The position numbers and the translations under genes are program-made. The notes under the pieces were generated by a model that did not search any database, was not told the DNA's origin, and saw nothing but the letters and a program-made list of their open reading frames with translations. From an uncultured Collinsella sp. (lineage in GTDB: Bacteria > Actinomycetota > Coriobacteriia > Coriobacteriales > Coriobacteriaceae): a stretch of DNA of 22,518 nt. Positions within the stretch are counted from its first letter, which is position 1; the number at the start of each line of letters is the position of its first letter. The stretch spans positions 1 through 22,518 of the forward strand of contig UQTD01000030.1 of assembly GCA_900543845.1 (NCBI GenBank), written 5' to 3'. Shown here piece by piece: positions 8,601 to 15,017 of this stretch.

Positions 8601-9194
8601 GCGACGGAGCCCTCGACCAAGCCGCAGAGCAAGGGCTACACCTTCGCTGGCTGGTATACCGATGAGGCTTGCACGCAGGCGTATGACTTCGGTACGCCGG
8701 TGACGGCCGATCTGACGTTGTATGCCATGTGGACCAAGAACGCCGTTAACCCTGGCGGCATTGGCGGTTCTGGTTCCAATGGCGGCAATGGTGGCGCTGG
8801 TAACGGTTCCGGTGCTGGCACGGGCGCTGGCACGGGTTCCGGCTCCGGCACGAAGGGCCAGCAGGCTGGCGGCGCTGTCGCCCCGGGTCATAAGCCGACG
8901 ACCAAGACGACGGTGTCGACCAAGACCGAGACCAAGGACAACAAGTCCGACAAGAAGGACTCCGATAAGTCCGATAGGAAGGACGAGAAGAAGTCTGACA
9001 AGAAGGGCAGCAAGTCCGACAAGAAGTCCGATTCCAAGTCCGATACGGGTGCTGCTTCCACGACCACTGCTAAGAAGTCCTCTAGTGCTTCCGAGCAGGA
9101 GAATGGCACCAATCCGCTTGCCATCGTCGGCGTTGCGGCTGGCGTGATCGGTCTTGCCGTCATCGGCGTGTTCGTATTCACCAAGCGTCGGTAG
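5661..9194 (+). CDS. Large surface protein: three transcobalamin-like DUF4430 domains, PQQ-type beta-propeller, InlB repeat
   Basis: Counting from ATG 5661 the protein has 1177 residues. A basic N-terminus and hydrophobic core (54-67) end in AQLWA, a likely signal-peptidase site near 74. A low-complexity Ala/Ser/Asp/Glu segment follows to about 174. Three DUF4430 domains lie at about 175-293, 297-415 and 418-530, each with a W-x3-VNG strand and a closing DGDSVVW-like strand; the first two are identical. Residues about 560-955 repeat propeller-blade patterns such as DGYLLCVRISDGKVMW, and 956-1027 form an InlB/Flg_new repeat (VTFDANG, GYTFAGWYTD, LYAMW). A Gly/Ser and then Lys/Ser/Asp-rich linker leads to a C-terminal membrane helix (1152-1173) ending KRR, without an LPxTG motif. 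AAGGGGG at 5648-5654 supports ATG 5661; ATG 5742 after GGGGGAC is an alternative that keeps the signal peptide. Capture of corrinoids is inferred from the riboswitch and the transcobalamin-like fold. Confidence 0.88.
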   Translation: MGVLERNVRDDVVQPLGNAPSADNGGQMDMFEDERERASLHRRGAIARGVAKRGLVAFLAFAMAFSTTPAQLWAEGAEGIAEAVAQAATLSEGAGAADGAADGVVSETGSNASDASANDGTSTNDADSNGVASDDSAAVEASTTSPDSSEQNVKSVAAASDEAESQPTEAASQEVSATCSVVGTDAKGAQQTWAAAQQITLKEGSTAADLSEQLFKRAGLKADYDPNGPWGWALNTITSPFDKDRKLGYDSATGAYWQLFVNGSASEVGAGGYTLKDGDSVVWCYSKYGDPAPVAQVSATCSVVGTDAKGAQQTWAAAQQITLKEGSTAADLSEQLFKRAGLKADYDPNGPWGWALNTITSPFDKDRKLGYDSATGAYWQLFVNGSASEVGAGGYTLKDGDSVVWCYSKYGDPAPEQVSVTMEIIGKKAEIAQRWTSPSTQVFAKGTSIKDASAAYFDALGIKSKMYDQFGYWGVYSLVSPLDGTELSGAWSFFVNGVPGSQLDSDYVLKSGDKIVWAFAPGDTVPGVDSVVVDPGAARPNWDSDWPGYTSADKVTDAPVPTKDAEAKWVSELKGSNEWSKGISDPLLVGDYLYVAVGSKLLKKNVDTGETVAESPLAAKIDSTSRMVYTGGVILVPLSSGRLQALTVDALATVWVTDGLPAGPDGAQQSLASITVRDSFAYFGTASAGWSDSSDGYLLCVRISDGKVMWQHKNENSKGYYWAGLAFSGNYGVIADDSGTVSTVDPETGKTVASLKIADRVRTTVLVDGSIAYVVSADGVLHKLLVGTDGALSELGKVAFGSSSTSTPVLANGKIVVGGASTESFMGGYQNKYTYHYGQLAVIDAETLAVDYSICKADGSYIRQGASGGGDVKSQPVVSVQNGETYVYFTSNNNPGGIYRYRMGDDEAELLYTPAAGDQQYCMASISVGSDGSLYYVNDSGKLFAVKGNGQRVNRYTVTFDANGKDAAMPDSQRVKEGKAATEPSTKPQSKGYTFAGWYTDEACTQAYDFGTPVTADLTLYAMWTKNAVNPGGIGGSGSNGGNGGAGNGSGAGTGAGTGSGSGTKGQQAGGAVAPGHKPTTKTTVSTKTETKDNKSDKKDSDKSDRKDEKKSDKKGSKSDKKSDSKSDTGAASTTTAKKSSSASEQENGTNPLAIVGVAAGVIGLAVIGVFVFTKRR
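6181..6904 (+). repeat. Tandem duplication: two identical 358-bp copies encoding DUF4430 domains 1 and 2
   Basis: By eye, 6181-6538 and 6547-6904 are identical at every base, with a 366-bp (122-codon) period and an 8-bp divergent junction. The copies use almost exclusively C- or G-ending codons, unlike the mixed usage of the flanking coding DNA and of the third DUF4430 domain. Each copy has a Cys near the start (ATCSVVG) and one in the last strand (VWCYSK), a possible disulfide absent from domain 3. Confidence 0.95.
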
Positions 9195-9203
9195 GTGAGG
9201 GCT

Positions 9204-10112
9204 GTGTCCAATAAGCCTCAGGACGCCGAGTCCAAGCAGTCCGACTCGTCGTTCATCCAGCTCGACGATGCAAAGCAAAAGGGCGCCGCTTCGGCGGCGT
9301 CCGCCCCTCGGCGCAAGACGCTGCTTGGGGCTCTGACGGCCGTCTGCATCGTGTTGATTGTCGTCTCGCTGGGCTTTGTTCACCCTTCCGCCAGCGGTGC
9401 CTGGTCCATCGATTGGATTGTCGAGACCGTGACGGGGGAGAGCGTCGTTGCTAAGGATGCGTCGGTTTCCGGCTCGACTACCGCTTCGGGTAAGACTGGA
9501 GTCAAGGGCTCAAAATCTTCGGACAATGCGAAGGACGGGTCGAAGGATTCGGATGAATCTGATTCCAAGGACAAGTCTGAATCTTCGGACAAAAAGTCAG
9601 ACAAGGGCTCGAAGGAGAAGAAGTCCGAAGACAAGGGCGGCAAGAAGTCAGGGGACAAATCGGGTTCGCAGAATTCTGATTCCACTGGCGGATCGAGTTC
9701 TTCTGACGGCTCTTCTTCGGGCGGTGGCTCGGCGTCTGGCGGTGGGTTTGCATCCAACAGTGGCGGCGCCTCTGCGGGCAATCAGGACGGCTCGCAGCAG
9801 TCTGGTTATGTCACAGTGACGGTCTCGGTTACGTCGAGCGCCGTGGGCAATCCTGTGTCTTCTGGAGGCACCTTCACCTTTAACGAGGGCGCTACGGTCT
9901 ACGATGCCCTGTGCGCTCTGGGGCTTTCTGTCAATGCGCACGGCTCGTCATACGGCACGTATGTCGCCGCGATTGGTGGTCTGGCCGAGAAACAGTACGG
10001 CGGCACGAGCGGCTGGATGTACTCCGTCAACGGCACAACGCCCATGACGGCCTGCAGCAACTACGTTCTCTCAAACGGCGACAACGTAGTCTGGTATTAC
10101 GTAATAGGCTAG
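9204..10112 (+). CDS. Membrane-tethered DUF4430 (transcobalamin-like) protein
   Basis: The 302-residue product has a short cytoplasmic N-terminus, one membrane helix at about 39-59 without an evident cleavage site, then some 140 residues of Ser/Lys/Asp and Ser/Gly low-complexity linker, and a single DUF4430 domain at about 202-302. That domain has GWMYSVNG, two cysteines (DALCAL and TACSNY) and the end strand NGDNVVWYYV. It is placed like a stalked receptor on the outer face of the membrane. It starts immediately after the preceding stop codon, so both genes share the riboswitch transcript. GTG at 9204 is preceded by GAGG; GTG at 9195 abuts the upstream stop and has no RBS. Its domain is clearly related to those of the large protein but diverged. 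A role as second corrinoid-binding component is inferred, and no transporter subunit is encoded beside it. Confidence 0.85.
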   Translation: MSNKPQDAESKQSDSSFIQLDDAKQKGAASAASAPRRKTLLGALTAVCIVLIVVSLGFVHPSASGAWSIDWIVETVTGESVVAKDASVSGSTTASGKTGVKGSKSSDNAKDGSKDSDESDSKDKSESSDKKSDKGSKEKKSEDKGGKKSGDKSGSQNSDSTGGSSSSDGSSSGGGSASGGGFASNSGGASAGNQDGSQQSGYVTVTVSVTSSAVGNPVSSGGTFTFNEGATVYDALCALGLSVNAHGSSYGTYVAAIGGLAEKQYGGTSGWMYSVNGTTPMTACSNYVLSNGDNVVWYYVIG

Positions 10113-10134
10113 AGGCCTCGACATAGCGCGCCAG

Positions 10135-10172
10135 ACGGGCGGTTCGGACAAACACCCGGGCCGCCCGTTTTT
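10135..10172 (+). terminator. Rho-independent terminator of the surface protein operon
   Basis: ACGGGCGG (10135-10142) pairs with CCGCCCGT (10161-10168) and is followed by TTTTT (10168-10172). It lies 23 nt after the stop codon. Its 3' half occupies the place where the left arm of the first palindrome of the next array would be expected. Confidence 0.85.
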
Positions 10173-10629
10173 ATGCGAATGGGACGTCGTTTCCCAATCG
10201 AGGTTCAACCGGAAAATGCATCCCGCTCTGTAGGCGAATTCCGCGACACAGTTTCCGCATCAGCATCCATTGGGAAAGCCCATCCCGTTCTAGACATCGA
10301 TAACGGGATGGGCTTTCCGTTTCGGCATCCGCGGGAAACTGCGTCCCGGAATCCCCGCTCAGACCGGGATACAGTTTCCCGATGGGGCGGGTTTCGGAAA
10401 GCGTGTCCCGCTCTGAGGGCTCATTCCGGGATAGACTTTCCGCATGGGGGCTCATCCGGAAGCTGCGTCCCGTTCTGCTGACTGATTCCGGGACGCAGTT
10501 TCCGCTAGGACGGCATTGCGGAAGCTGCATCCCATTCTGAGGCTGCAATCTGGGATGCACTTTCCGGAACGGCGCTCATGGAGAAACCGCGTCCCATTCA
10601 TGCACTGTAGCCCGCCTCGTACGCTTTCC
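10149..10629. repeat. Array of 46-bp palindromes at 62-bp spacing
   Basis: Six complete units start at 10211, 10273, 10334, 10396, 10458 and 10520. Each is 46 bp long, begins GGAA, ends TTCC, and is separated from the next by 15-16 bp. Consensus arms are GGAAACTGCGTCCCG and CGGGACGCAGTTTCC, around a centre like TTCTGAGGGCTGATTCC. A right half-unit ends at 10194 (its left half replaced by the terminator) and a decayed unit spans 10582-10629. The unit at 10273 has a perfect 17-bp stem. Arms differ between units but tend to change in pairs: CCCA with TGGG at 10520, CCCGG with CCGGG at 10334, CCCGTT with AACGGG at 10273. No credible gene lies in it. It sits between two convergent terminators. Confidence 0.9.
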
Positions 10630-10646
10630 TCGGCAGGCTCTGTAAA

Positions 10647-10679
10647 CAAAAAGTCGGTTGGAACGTGAATTCCAACCGG
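10647..10679 (-). terminator. Rho-independent terminator of the gtrA-like gene
   Basis: On the minus strand a 9-bp stem (10678-10670 with 10663-10655) with a 6-nt loop is followed closely by five T residues (10652-10648). It lies about 28 nt after the stop of the gene at 10707-11114. Confidence 0.8.
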
Positions 10680-10706
10680 CTGCGAAGCGAGATTATGTTG
10701 GGCCGT

Positions 10707-11114
10707 CTACGACTGCGCGCCTTCGAGGAAGAAGCGGCGGCTAAAGTAGTTGTACCAGGTGACCAGGAACGTGGCGATGGCCTTCATGGCCTGGTAACCG
10801 ATGCTCAAAAACGTGACGCCCACAAACATGTACAGGTCGTTGAGGCCCAAACCAATCACCGACAGGATGGTGAAGATCGTGAACTCGCGCTTGCGGCTCA
10901 TGCCCTCGCGATGGTCGAACACGTACTTCATGCTGAGCCAGTAGTTGACCACGACGGACGTGATAAACGAGATCGTGGTGCTCATCAAAAAATCGAGGTG
11001 GAACAGCTCGACGAGCGCAATGAGCATCCCCCAGTCGATGCCAAAGGAGATAAGACCCACGACAGCGAACTTGAGGAATTGCTTAGTATGAGGTTGTGCC
11101 AGTGCCTTGCGCAC
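10707..11114 (-). CDS. GtrA-like membrane protein (copy 1)
   Basis: The product is 135 residues with four hydrophobic helices (about 14-34, 41-61, 79-98, 108-126) and the GtrA pattern: FAVVG, IDWG, NYWLSMKYVF, LSVIGLGLND, and a basic C-terminal YNYFSRRFFLEG. GtrA-like proteins work with polyprenyl-phosphate sugar transferases, probably in moving the lipid-linked sugar across the membrane, but no glycosyltransferase gene is adjacent. The start is GTG at 11114. No ATG lies upstream in frame and the RBS is weak (GGATG 12 nt away), so the start is less secure than the rest. It is closely similar to the gene at 11334-11729, including the block SMKYVF-H-EGMSR-REF, so the two are paralogues from a duplication that is not recent. 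Confidence 0.88.
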   Translation of the reverse strand: MRKALAQPHTKQFLKFAVVGLISFGIDWGMLIALVELFHLDFLMSTTISFITSVVVNYWLSMKYVFDHREGMSRKREFTIFTILSVIGLGLNDLYMFVGVTFLSIGYQAMKAIATFLVTWYNYFSRRFFLEGAQS

Positions 11115-11262
11115 GTAATCACATCCAATGCGTTGACGAATCGAGCAGAGGATACTTTAGAGCTTTTGCAGGGGAAACGTAAGGGCTTTGCCAAGAACTA
11201 TACGAACTCGCCAAATTTGCAAGAGACAATCCGCAGACGTCGCAAATCCTTCCGTAAACGAG

Positions 11263-11312
11263 CGAGGCCCACGAATAACGCAGCGCTCGACGTACGTCGT
11301 CCGTGGGCCTCG
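11263..11312 (-). terminator. Long hairpin between the two gtrA-like genes
   Basis: CGAGGCCCACG (11263-11273) pairs perfectly with CGTGGGCCTCG (11302-11312) across a 28-nt loop that itself contains CGACGTACGTCG. It lies about 20 nt after the stop of the gene at 11334-11729. Only a short T-run follows on the minus strand, so it may be a partial terminator or a processing site. Confidence 0.5.
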
Positions 11313-11333
11313 TAGTGATAGGAGGAGGTCGAG

Positions 11334-11729
11334 CTACTTAGTCTCCTCGCCCTCCAGGAAGATCTTTCGGGTCACAAAGTTGTAGACCATAACAAGCGCG
11401 GTGGCGCAAATCTTGGCGATATTGGCCTCGAGCCCCAGGCCGGCGTTGAGCGCCAGCACGATACCGTCGTTGAGAGCCAGGCCGATCACGGACAGCACGA
11501 CAAAGATAATGAACTCGCGGCGGCGGCTCATGCCCTCCTTGTGCGCAAACACGTACTTCATGCTCGCGACGTAGTTAAAGATGAGCGAGACGATAAAGCC
11601 GCTGGTATTGGCGATCAGGATGTTAAGGCCCAGACCGTAGTGGAGCAGATTCATGATGCCAAAGTCGATGACCGTGGCGACGACGCCGACGACGCCAAAC
11701 TTCATGATCTGCGCAAGGAGCTTTTGCAT
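11334..11729 (-). CDS. GtrA-like membrane protein (copy 2)
   Basis: Counted from ATG 11729 the product has 131 residues and four hydrophobic helices, with GtrA hallmarks FGVVG, IDFG, NYVASMKYVF, LSVIGLALND and YNFVTRKIFLEG. The frame stays open to a TTG at 11792, but ATG 11729 is preceded by AAGGCAGGT and its N-terminus MQKLLAQ lines up with MRKALAQ of the neighbouring paralogue, so 11729 is chosen. The likely function is handling of polyprenyl-linked sugars for cell-envelope glycans, by family. It follows the fructose-bisphosphatase gene by 78 nt on the same strand and may be read through from it; a hairpin separates it from copy 1. Confidence 0.9.
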   Translation of the reverse strand: MQKLLAQIMKFGVVGVVATVIDFGIMNLLHYGLGLNILIANTSGFIVSLIFNYVASMKYVFAHKEGMSRRREFIIFVVLSVIGLALNDGIVLALNAGLGLEANIAKICATALVMVYNFVTRKIFLEGEETK

Positions 11730-11807
11730 GGTACCTGCCTTAGGGTGGCGCCGGAGCGCCGTGGGGATGACGAACTCAGCAAGTTTAGCCAATCCCCGCA
11801 GGCGGGG

Positions 11808-13724
11808 CTAGGCGCGCTCCTCGATAGCACCGTTTCTATATGCATCGAGCAGTTGGCGTAGGTCCTGGATCTGGCTGCGGATCTTGGCGCCGGTATCGGT
11901 GTCGCTCACCATGCGGCGCCGGTCTGCCTCGTCAAAGCGGTTGGTCTCGCTCTCGATGTCAACATTGCGGGTAAGTGCCTCGGCAACCGTGGTAAAGGCC
12001 CGGTGTGACTTGAGGCGGCAGCCGCGTGAGCTCGAGATGAGCGTGTAGCCGGCGATGCCCGTCTTGGGATGGTAGGCGCGGCAGAAGCCGCCATCGATGA
12101 CCAGCAGCTTGCCCTCGGCGCGGATGGGCTGCTCGCCCTTGGTGGTTTTAACGGGTGTGTGGCCGTTGATGATGTGGCCGGTCGGCGAACATGCCATGGG
12201 GGCAACGCCGAACTCGCGCATGATGTCGTCGCAGACCGAGGGCGACTTGGTAAGCGTAAAGTATGGGTCCATCGGCTCGGCCCAGGTGCTCTTATCGGCG
12301 ATATAGGCGCGCTCAAAGGTACGCACCAGGCGTCCGCTGGCGGGTGAGTTAAAGCCGATCCACAGGTACCACATCCAGTCGAGGGCGTCGCGGTCGCCCA
12401 CGCGCCAGGCGCGGCGGGCGATGCGGTCGCAAAAATCGAGATAATCACGGCCGGCGTGCCAGGTACCCAGGCAGTTCATGCTGCTAAAGGTGCCGTCTTC
12501 GTTGAGCGGCACGCAGCCATGGAACAGCAGGTTGCCGTTGGTGACCTTGTGCATCGAGCCGTGGGTGTAGAGGAAATCGATATGGCGATGCAGATGATCG
12601 GCGGTGACAAACTCGGACACAAGCTTGTCGATGATGTGTTGCTCCTGGGGCGTGAGCGTGTAGGGGTCCGCCGGATCGACGGTGGGGAAGTCGTTGGTCG
12701 TGAGCGGCCATACACTGCCGTCGGCAAGCGTGACCGTGCCGGCGTCGTGGTCGATCTTGTCGAGCAGCAGGCGGTCGGTCATGTCGAACTCGGGGTGGCG
12801 CTGGATAATCTGGCCCTCGAGTTTAAAGAGCAGCACGTTGATGGCCTTGATCAGCGGGGTGATGGTCTCACCGGCGGTGTAGGTGGCATCGGCAAAGGCG
12901 ACGAGCTCGCGCAGCGAGATACCGTAGTCGTTCTCGAGGATCTCGTAGTTGTCGTAGCGCAGGTTGTTGCGCAGCACCGTGGCGATGCAGGCGGGCTCGC
13001 CGGCAGCGGCGCCCATCCACAGCAGGTCGTGGTTGCCCCACTGGATGTCGAGCGAATGGTAGGTGAGCAGGCGGTCCATAATCTTGGCAGCGCCGCCGCC
13101 ACGGTCGAAGATATCGCCCACCAGGTGCAGGTGGTCGACGGCCAGGCGCTTGATGAGCGAGGCGAGCGACTCGATAAAGTCGTCGGCGCTTGCGGTCTCC
13201 AGAATGGACTCCACGATGCGCTCGTGATAGCGCACACGATAGTTGTTCTCGTCCGGATGCGTGTGCAGCAGCTCGTCGATGATGTAGGCGTAATCGCGCG
13301 GGATGGCCTTACGCACCTTGGAGCGCGTATAGCGGCTCGAAAGCGAGCGGGCAACCATGATGAGCTGGTCGAGCATTGTCTTGTACCAGGTGGGGGAGTC
13401 CTCGCGCCGGCTGCGGACCAGCTCGATCTTCTCGCGCGGGTAGTAGATAAGCGTGCACAGCTCGCCCTTTTCGTCAAAGGAGAGCGTGTCGCCAAAGATC
13501 TCGTCGACATGTTCGCGCACGACGCCCGAGCAGTTATTGAGGATGTGCATAAAGGCTTCGTACTCGCCGTGCACGTCGCTCATAAAATGCTCGGTGCCTT
13601 TGGGCAGGTTGAGAATGGCCGAGAGATTGATGATCTCGGTAAACGCGGATTGCTCGGTGGGAAATTGTCTCGACAGCAGACGCAGATACTTAAAGTCTTG
13701 CGGATTGCGATCGAATGCGACCAT
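11808..13724 (-). CDS. fbp: Class III fructose-1,6-bisphosphatase
   Basis: The 638-residue protein matches the Firmicutes-type (class III) fructose-1,6-bisphosphatase, which removes the C1 phosphate of fructose-1,6-bisphosphate in gluconeogenesis. It opens with FKYLRLLSRQFPT, and the calcineurin-like metal site is visible as SDVHGEYEAF (D50, H52), GDIFDRGG (203-210) and GNHDLLWMG (230-238). Later family blocks include HGCVPLNEDGTF, the paired NGHTPVK motif, and DGGFCRAYHPKTGIAGYTL near the end. Length is normal for the class (about 640-670). ATG 13724 has GGAAGGTG 5 nt upstream on the minus strand. It is probably first in a unit with the two GtrA-like genes, though no functional link between them is obvious. 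An inverted repeat at 13752-13782, about 28 nt upstream of the start, is a candidate operator. Confidence 0.96.
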   Translation of the reverse strand: MVAFDRNPQDFKYLRLLSRQFPTEQSAFTEIINLSAILNLPKGTEHFMSDVHGEYEAFMHILNNCSGVVREHVDEIFGDTLSFDEKGELCTLIYYPREKIELVRSRREDSPTWYKTMLDQLIMVARSLSSRYTRSKVRKAIPRDYAYIIDELLHTHPDENNYRVRYHERIVESILETASADDFIESLASLIKRLAVDHLHLVGDIFDRGGGAAKIMDRLLTYHSLDIQWGNHDLLWMGAAAGEPACIATVLRNNLRYDNYEILENDYGISLRELVAFADATYTAGETITPLIKAINVLLFKLEGQIIQRHPEFDMTDRLLLDKIDHDAGTVTLADGSVWPLTTNDFPTVDPADPYTLTPQEQHIIDKLVSEFVTADHLHRHIDFLYTHGSMHKVTNGNLLFHGCVPLNEDGTFSSMNCLGTWHAGRDYLDFCDRIARRAWRVGDRDALDWMWYLWIGFNSPASGRLVRTFERAYIADKSTWAEPMDPYFTLTKSPSVCDDIMREFGVAPMACSPTGHIINGHTPVKTTKGEQPIRAEGKLLVIDGGFCRAYHPKTGIAGYTLISSSRGCRLKSHRAFTTVAEALTRNVDIESETNRFDEADRRRMVSDTDTGAKIRSQIQDLRQLLDAYRNGAIEERA

Positions 13725-13751
13725 GAAACACCTTCCGATATGGTTGGTAAA

Positions 13752-13782
13752 ACTGATAAAACAGCGTCAAACGTTTATCAGT
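13752..13782 (-). promoter_or_regulatory. Inverted repeat upstream of fbp, candidate operator
   Basis: ACTGATAAA (13752-13760) and TTTATCAGT (13774-13782) form a perfect 9-bp inverted repeat with a 13-bp centre that contains TTGACG on the minus strand, a plausible -35. Size and position suit a dimeric repressor site. No matching -10 is obvious. Confidence 0.4.
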
Positions 13783-14005
13783 ATGCGCCGGCTTTGTTTC
13801 GATTTTGCGCCGGCGGCTGAATTGTCAGCTGAACGGTTTGCTAAATCGATTTAGTTGAGGTTGATGTGTCGGTTAAGTGGAGACGAAGGGGGTGATTTTG
13901 CCCATGTTGGCCCATGGCGGGGATGGGGATGTTCATGATAAAGATATTCAATGCAAATGGTTCGAATTGGTAAATAGTGGACGTTTGTATCGTATTTAGG
14001 CTTGC
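13783..14005. other. Intergenic stretch between fbp and degV with no recognised feature
   Basis: Apart from the inverted repeat at its fbp side and the degV promoter at the other end, I see no gene, RNA or strong repeat here. It holds G-rich runs around 13890-13930 and a more AT-rich part around 13930-14000. Confidence 0.5.
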
Positions 14006-14016
14006 TGTGCGATAAT
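14006..14016 (+). promoter_or_regulatory. Extended -10 promoter of the degV gene
   Basis: TGTGCGATAAT contains TGC directly before the -10 hexamer GATAAT, an extended -10 arrangement, and no good -35 lies upstream. The same 11 bases occur on the minus strand at 19891-19901 before the MetRS-like gene. The leader to the ATG at 14045 would be about 22 nt. Confidence 0.55.
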
Positions 14017-14044
14017 TTGCGCAGCAATACTTAAGGAGCCTCAT

Positions 14045-14935
14045 ATGAGTGATTTTGTCCTGACCTGTGAATCCGCCGCCGACCGAACCCGTGAGTTCTT
14101 TGCGTCGCGCAATATCCCTGTCGTGTGTTTTCATTACGAGATCGACGATGTTGTCTATACGGACGATCTGTATCAGTCGATTACGCCGGACAAGTTTTTT
14201 GCCCAGATTGCCGCGGGCGCCATGCCCAAGACGTCTCAGGTGAGCGTGGGTGAGTACGAGGAGTTTTGGGAGCCGTTTGTTGCCGAGGGTAAAGACGTGC
14301 TGCACCTGACGTTGTCGTCGGGTATTTCGGGCACGTATGGATCGGCCTGCGTCGCGGCGCAGATGCTTGCGGATCGCTATCCCGAGGGCGGCAAGGTGCG
14401 CGTCATCGATTCGCTGGGGGCGTCTTCGGGCTTTGGCCTGTTGGTGGAGTATGCCGCCGACGTGCGCGATAGCGGCGTTTCGCTCGACGAGACGGCCGCG
14501 TGGATTGAGGAGCATAAGCTCAACCTTCACCACTGGTTCTTCTCGACCGATCTGTCGAGCTACCTGCGCGGCGGTCGCATTTCGGCCGCGAGCGCGATTA
14601 TCGGCACAGCGCTTAAGATTTGCCCACTTATGACGGTCGATTGCGAAGGTGGGCTGTCGCCACGTGAGAAGATTCGCACTAAGAAACGCGCGATATCCGA
14701 GATGGCCAAGACCATGATGGCACACGTGCAGGATGGTGTGGATTATTCGGGTAAGTGCATCTTGTCCCATTCGGCGTGCCGCGAGGATGCCGAGGCCGTT
14801 GCGGCGCTGATTGAGGAACAGGTTCCGCAGCTCAAAGGCAAGATTGAAATCAATAGCATCGGTGCTCTGATCGGTTCGCACACCGGACCTGGTACGGTGG
14901 CGCTCTTCTTTATGGGCGACAAGCGCGTGGATTAA
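14045..14935 (+). CDS. DegV family fatty-acid-binding protein
   Basis: The 296-residue product has the DegV fold signature: an N-terminal DFVLTCESAAD strand, PKTSQVSVGEY at 61-71, LTLSSGISGTYGSA from 88, VIDSLGASSGFGLLV, YLRGGRISAASAIIG, and the closing GSHTGPGTVALFF. DegV proteins bind one long-chain fatty acid; the FakB members present it to the kinase FakA for phosphorylation and entry into phospholipid. No fakA-like gene is in the window, so the partner is unknown. ATG 14045 follows AAGGAG (14033-14038) by 6 nt, and a promoter lies at 14006-14016. It appears monocistronic and converges on the gene at 15018-16109, with a shared hairpin between them. Confidence 0.94.
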   Translation: MSDFVLTCESAADRTREFFASRNIPVVCFHYEIDDVVYTDDLYQSITPDKFFAQIAAGAMPKTSQVSVGEYEEFWEPFVAEGKDVLHLTLSSGISGTYGSACVAAQMLADRYPEGGKVRVIDSLGASSGFGLLVEYAADVRDSGVSLDETAAWIEEHKLNLHHWFFSTDLSSYLRGGRISAASAIIGTALKICPLMTVDCEGGLSPREKIRTKKRAISEMAKTMMAHVQDGVDYSGKCILSHSACREDAEAVAALIEEQVPQLKGKIEINSIGALIGSHTGPGTVALFFMGDKRVD

Positions 14936-14969
14936 CTTGGCCCATCACGTCGCTGCATGATTGCTCAAG

Positions 14970-15007
14970 CGAAAAAGGCCCGTCCCGTTGTTTGCGGGAC
15001 GGGCCTT
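14970..15007 (-). terminator. Shared hairpin terminator between convergent genes
   Basis: A perfect 13-bp stem (14975-14987 with 14995-15007) has a 7-nt loop. On the minus strand the stem runs into a five-T tract (14976-14972), so it is a good terminator for the gene at 15018-16109. On the plus strand it follows degV but lacks a T-run, so it should work less well there. Confidence 0.8.
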
Positions 15008-15017
15008 GCTGTTGCAG

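Noticed and set aside
10173..10560. Open frames on both strands within the palindrome array
   Set aside because: They arise from repeated palindromic DNA; the products are repeats of the array translated and have no RBS.
10211..10565. CRISPR array
   Set aside because: The repeated units are full palindromes that differ from each other, and the 15-16 bp spacers are too short and resemble one another. No cas genes are in the window.
12456..13820. 454-codon plus-strand frame opposite fructose-bisphosphatase
   Set aside because: It is an antisense shadow without recognisable domains; the minus strand has clear phosphatase motifs and an RBS.
13841..14881. 346-codon minus-strand frame opposite degV
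   Set aside because: No RBS or domain is visible, and degV motifs on the plus strand are unambiguous.
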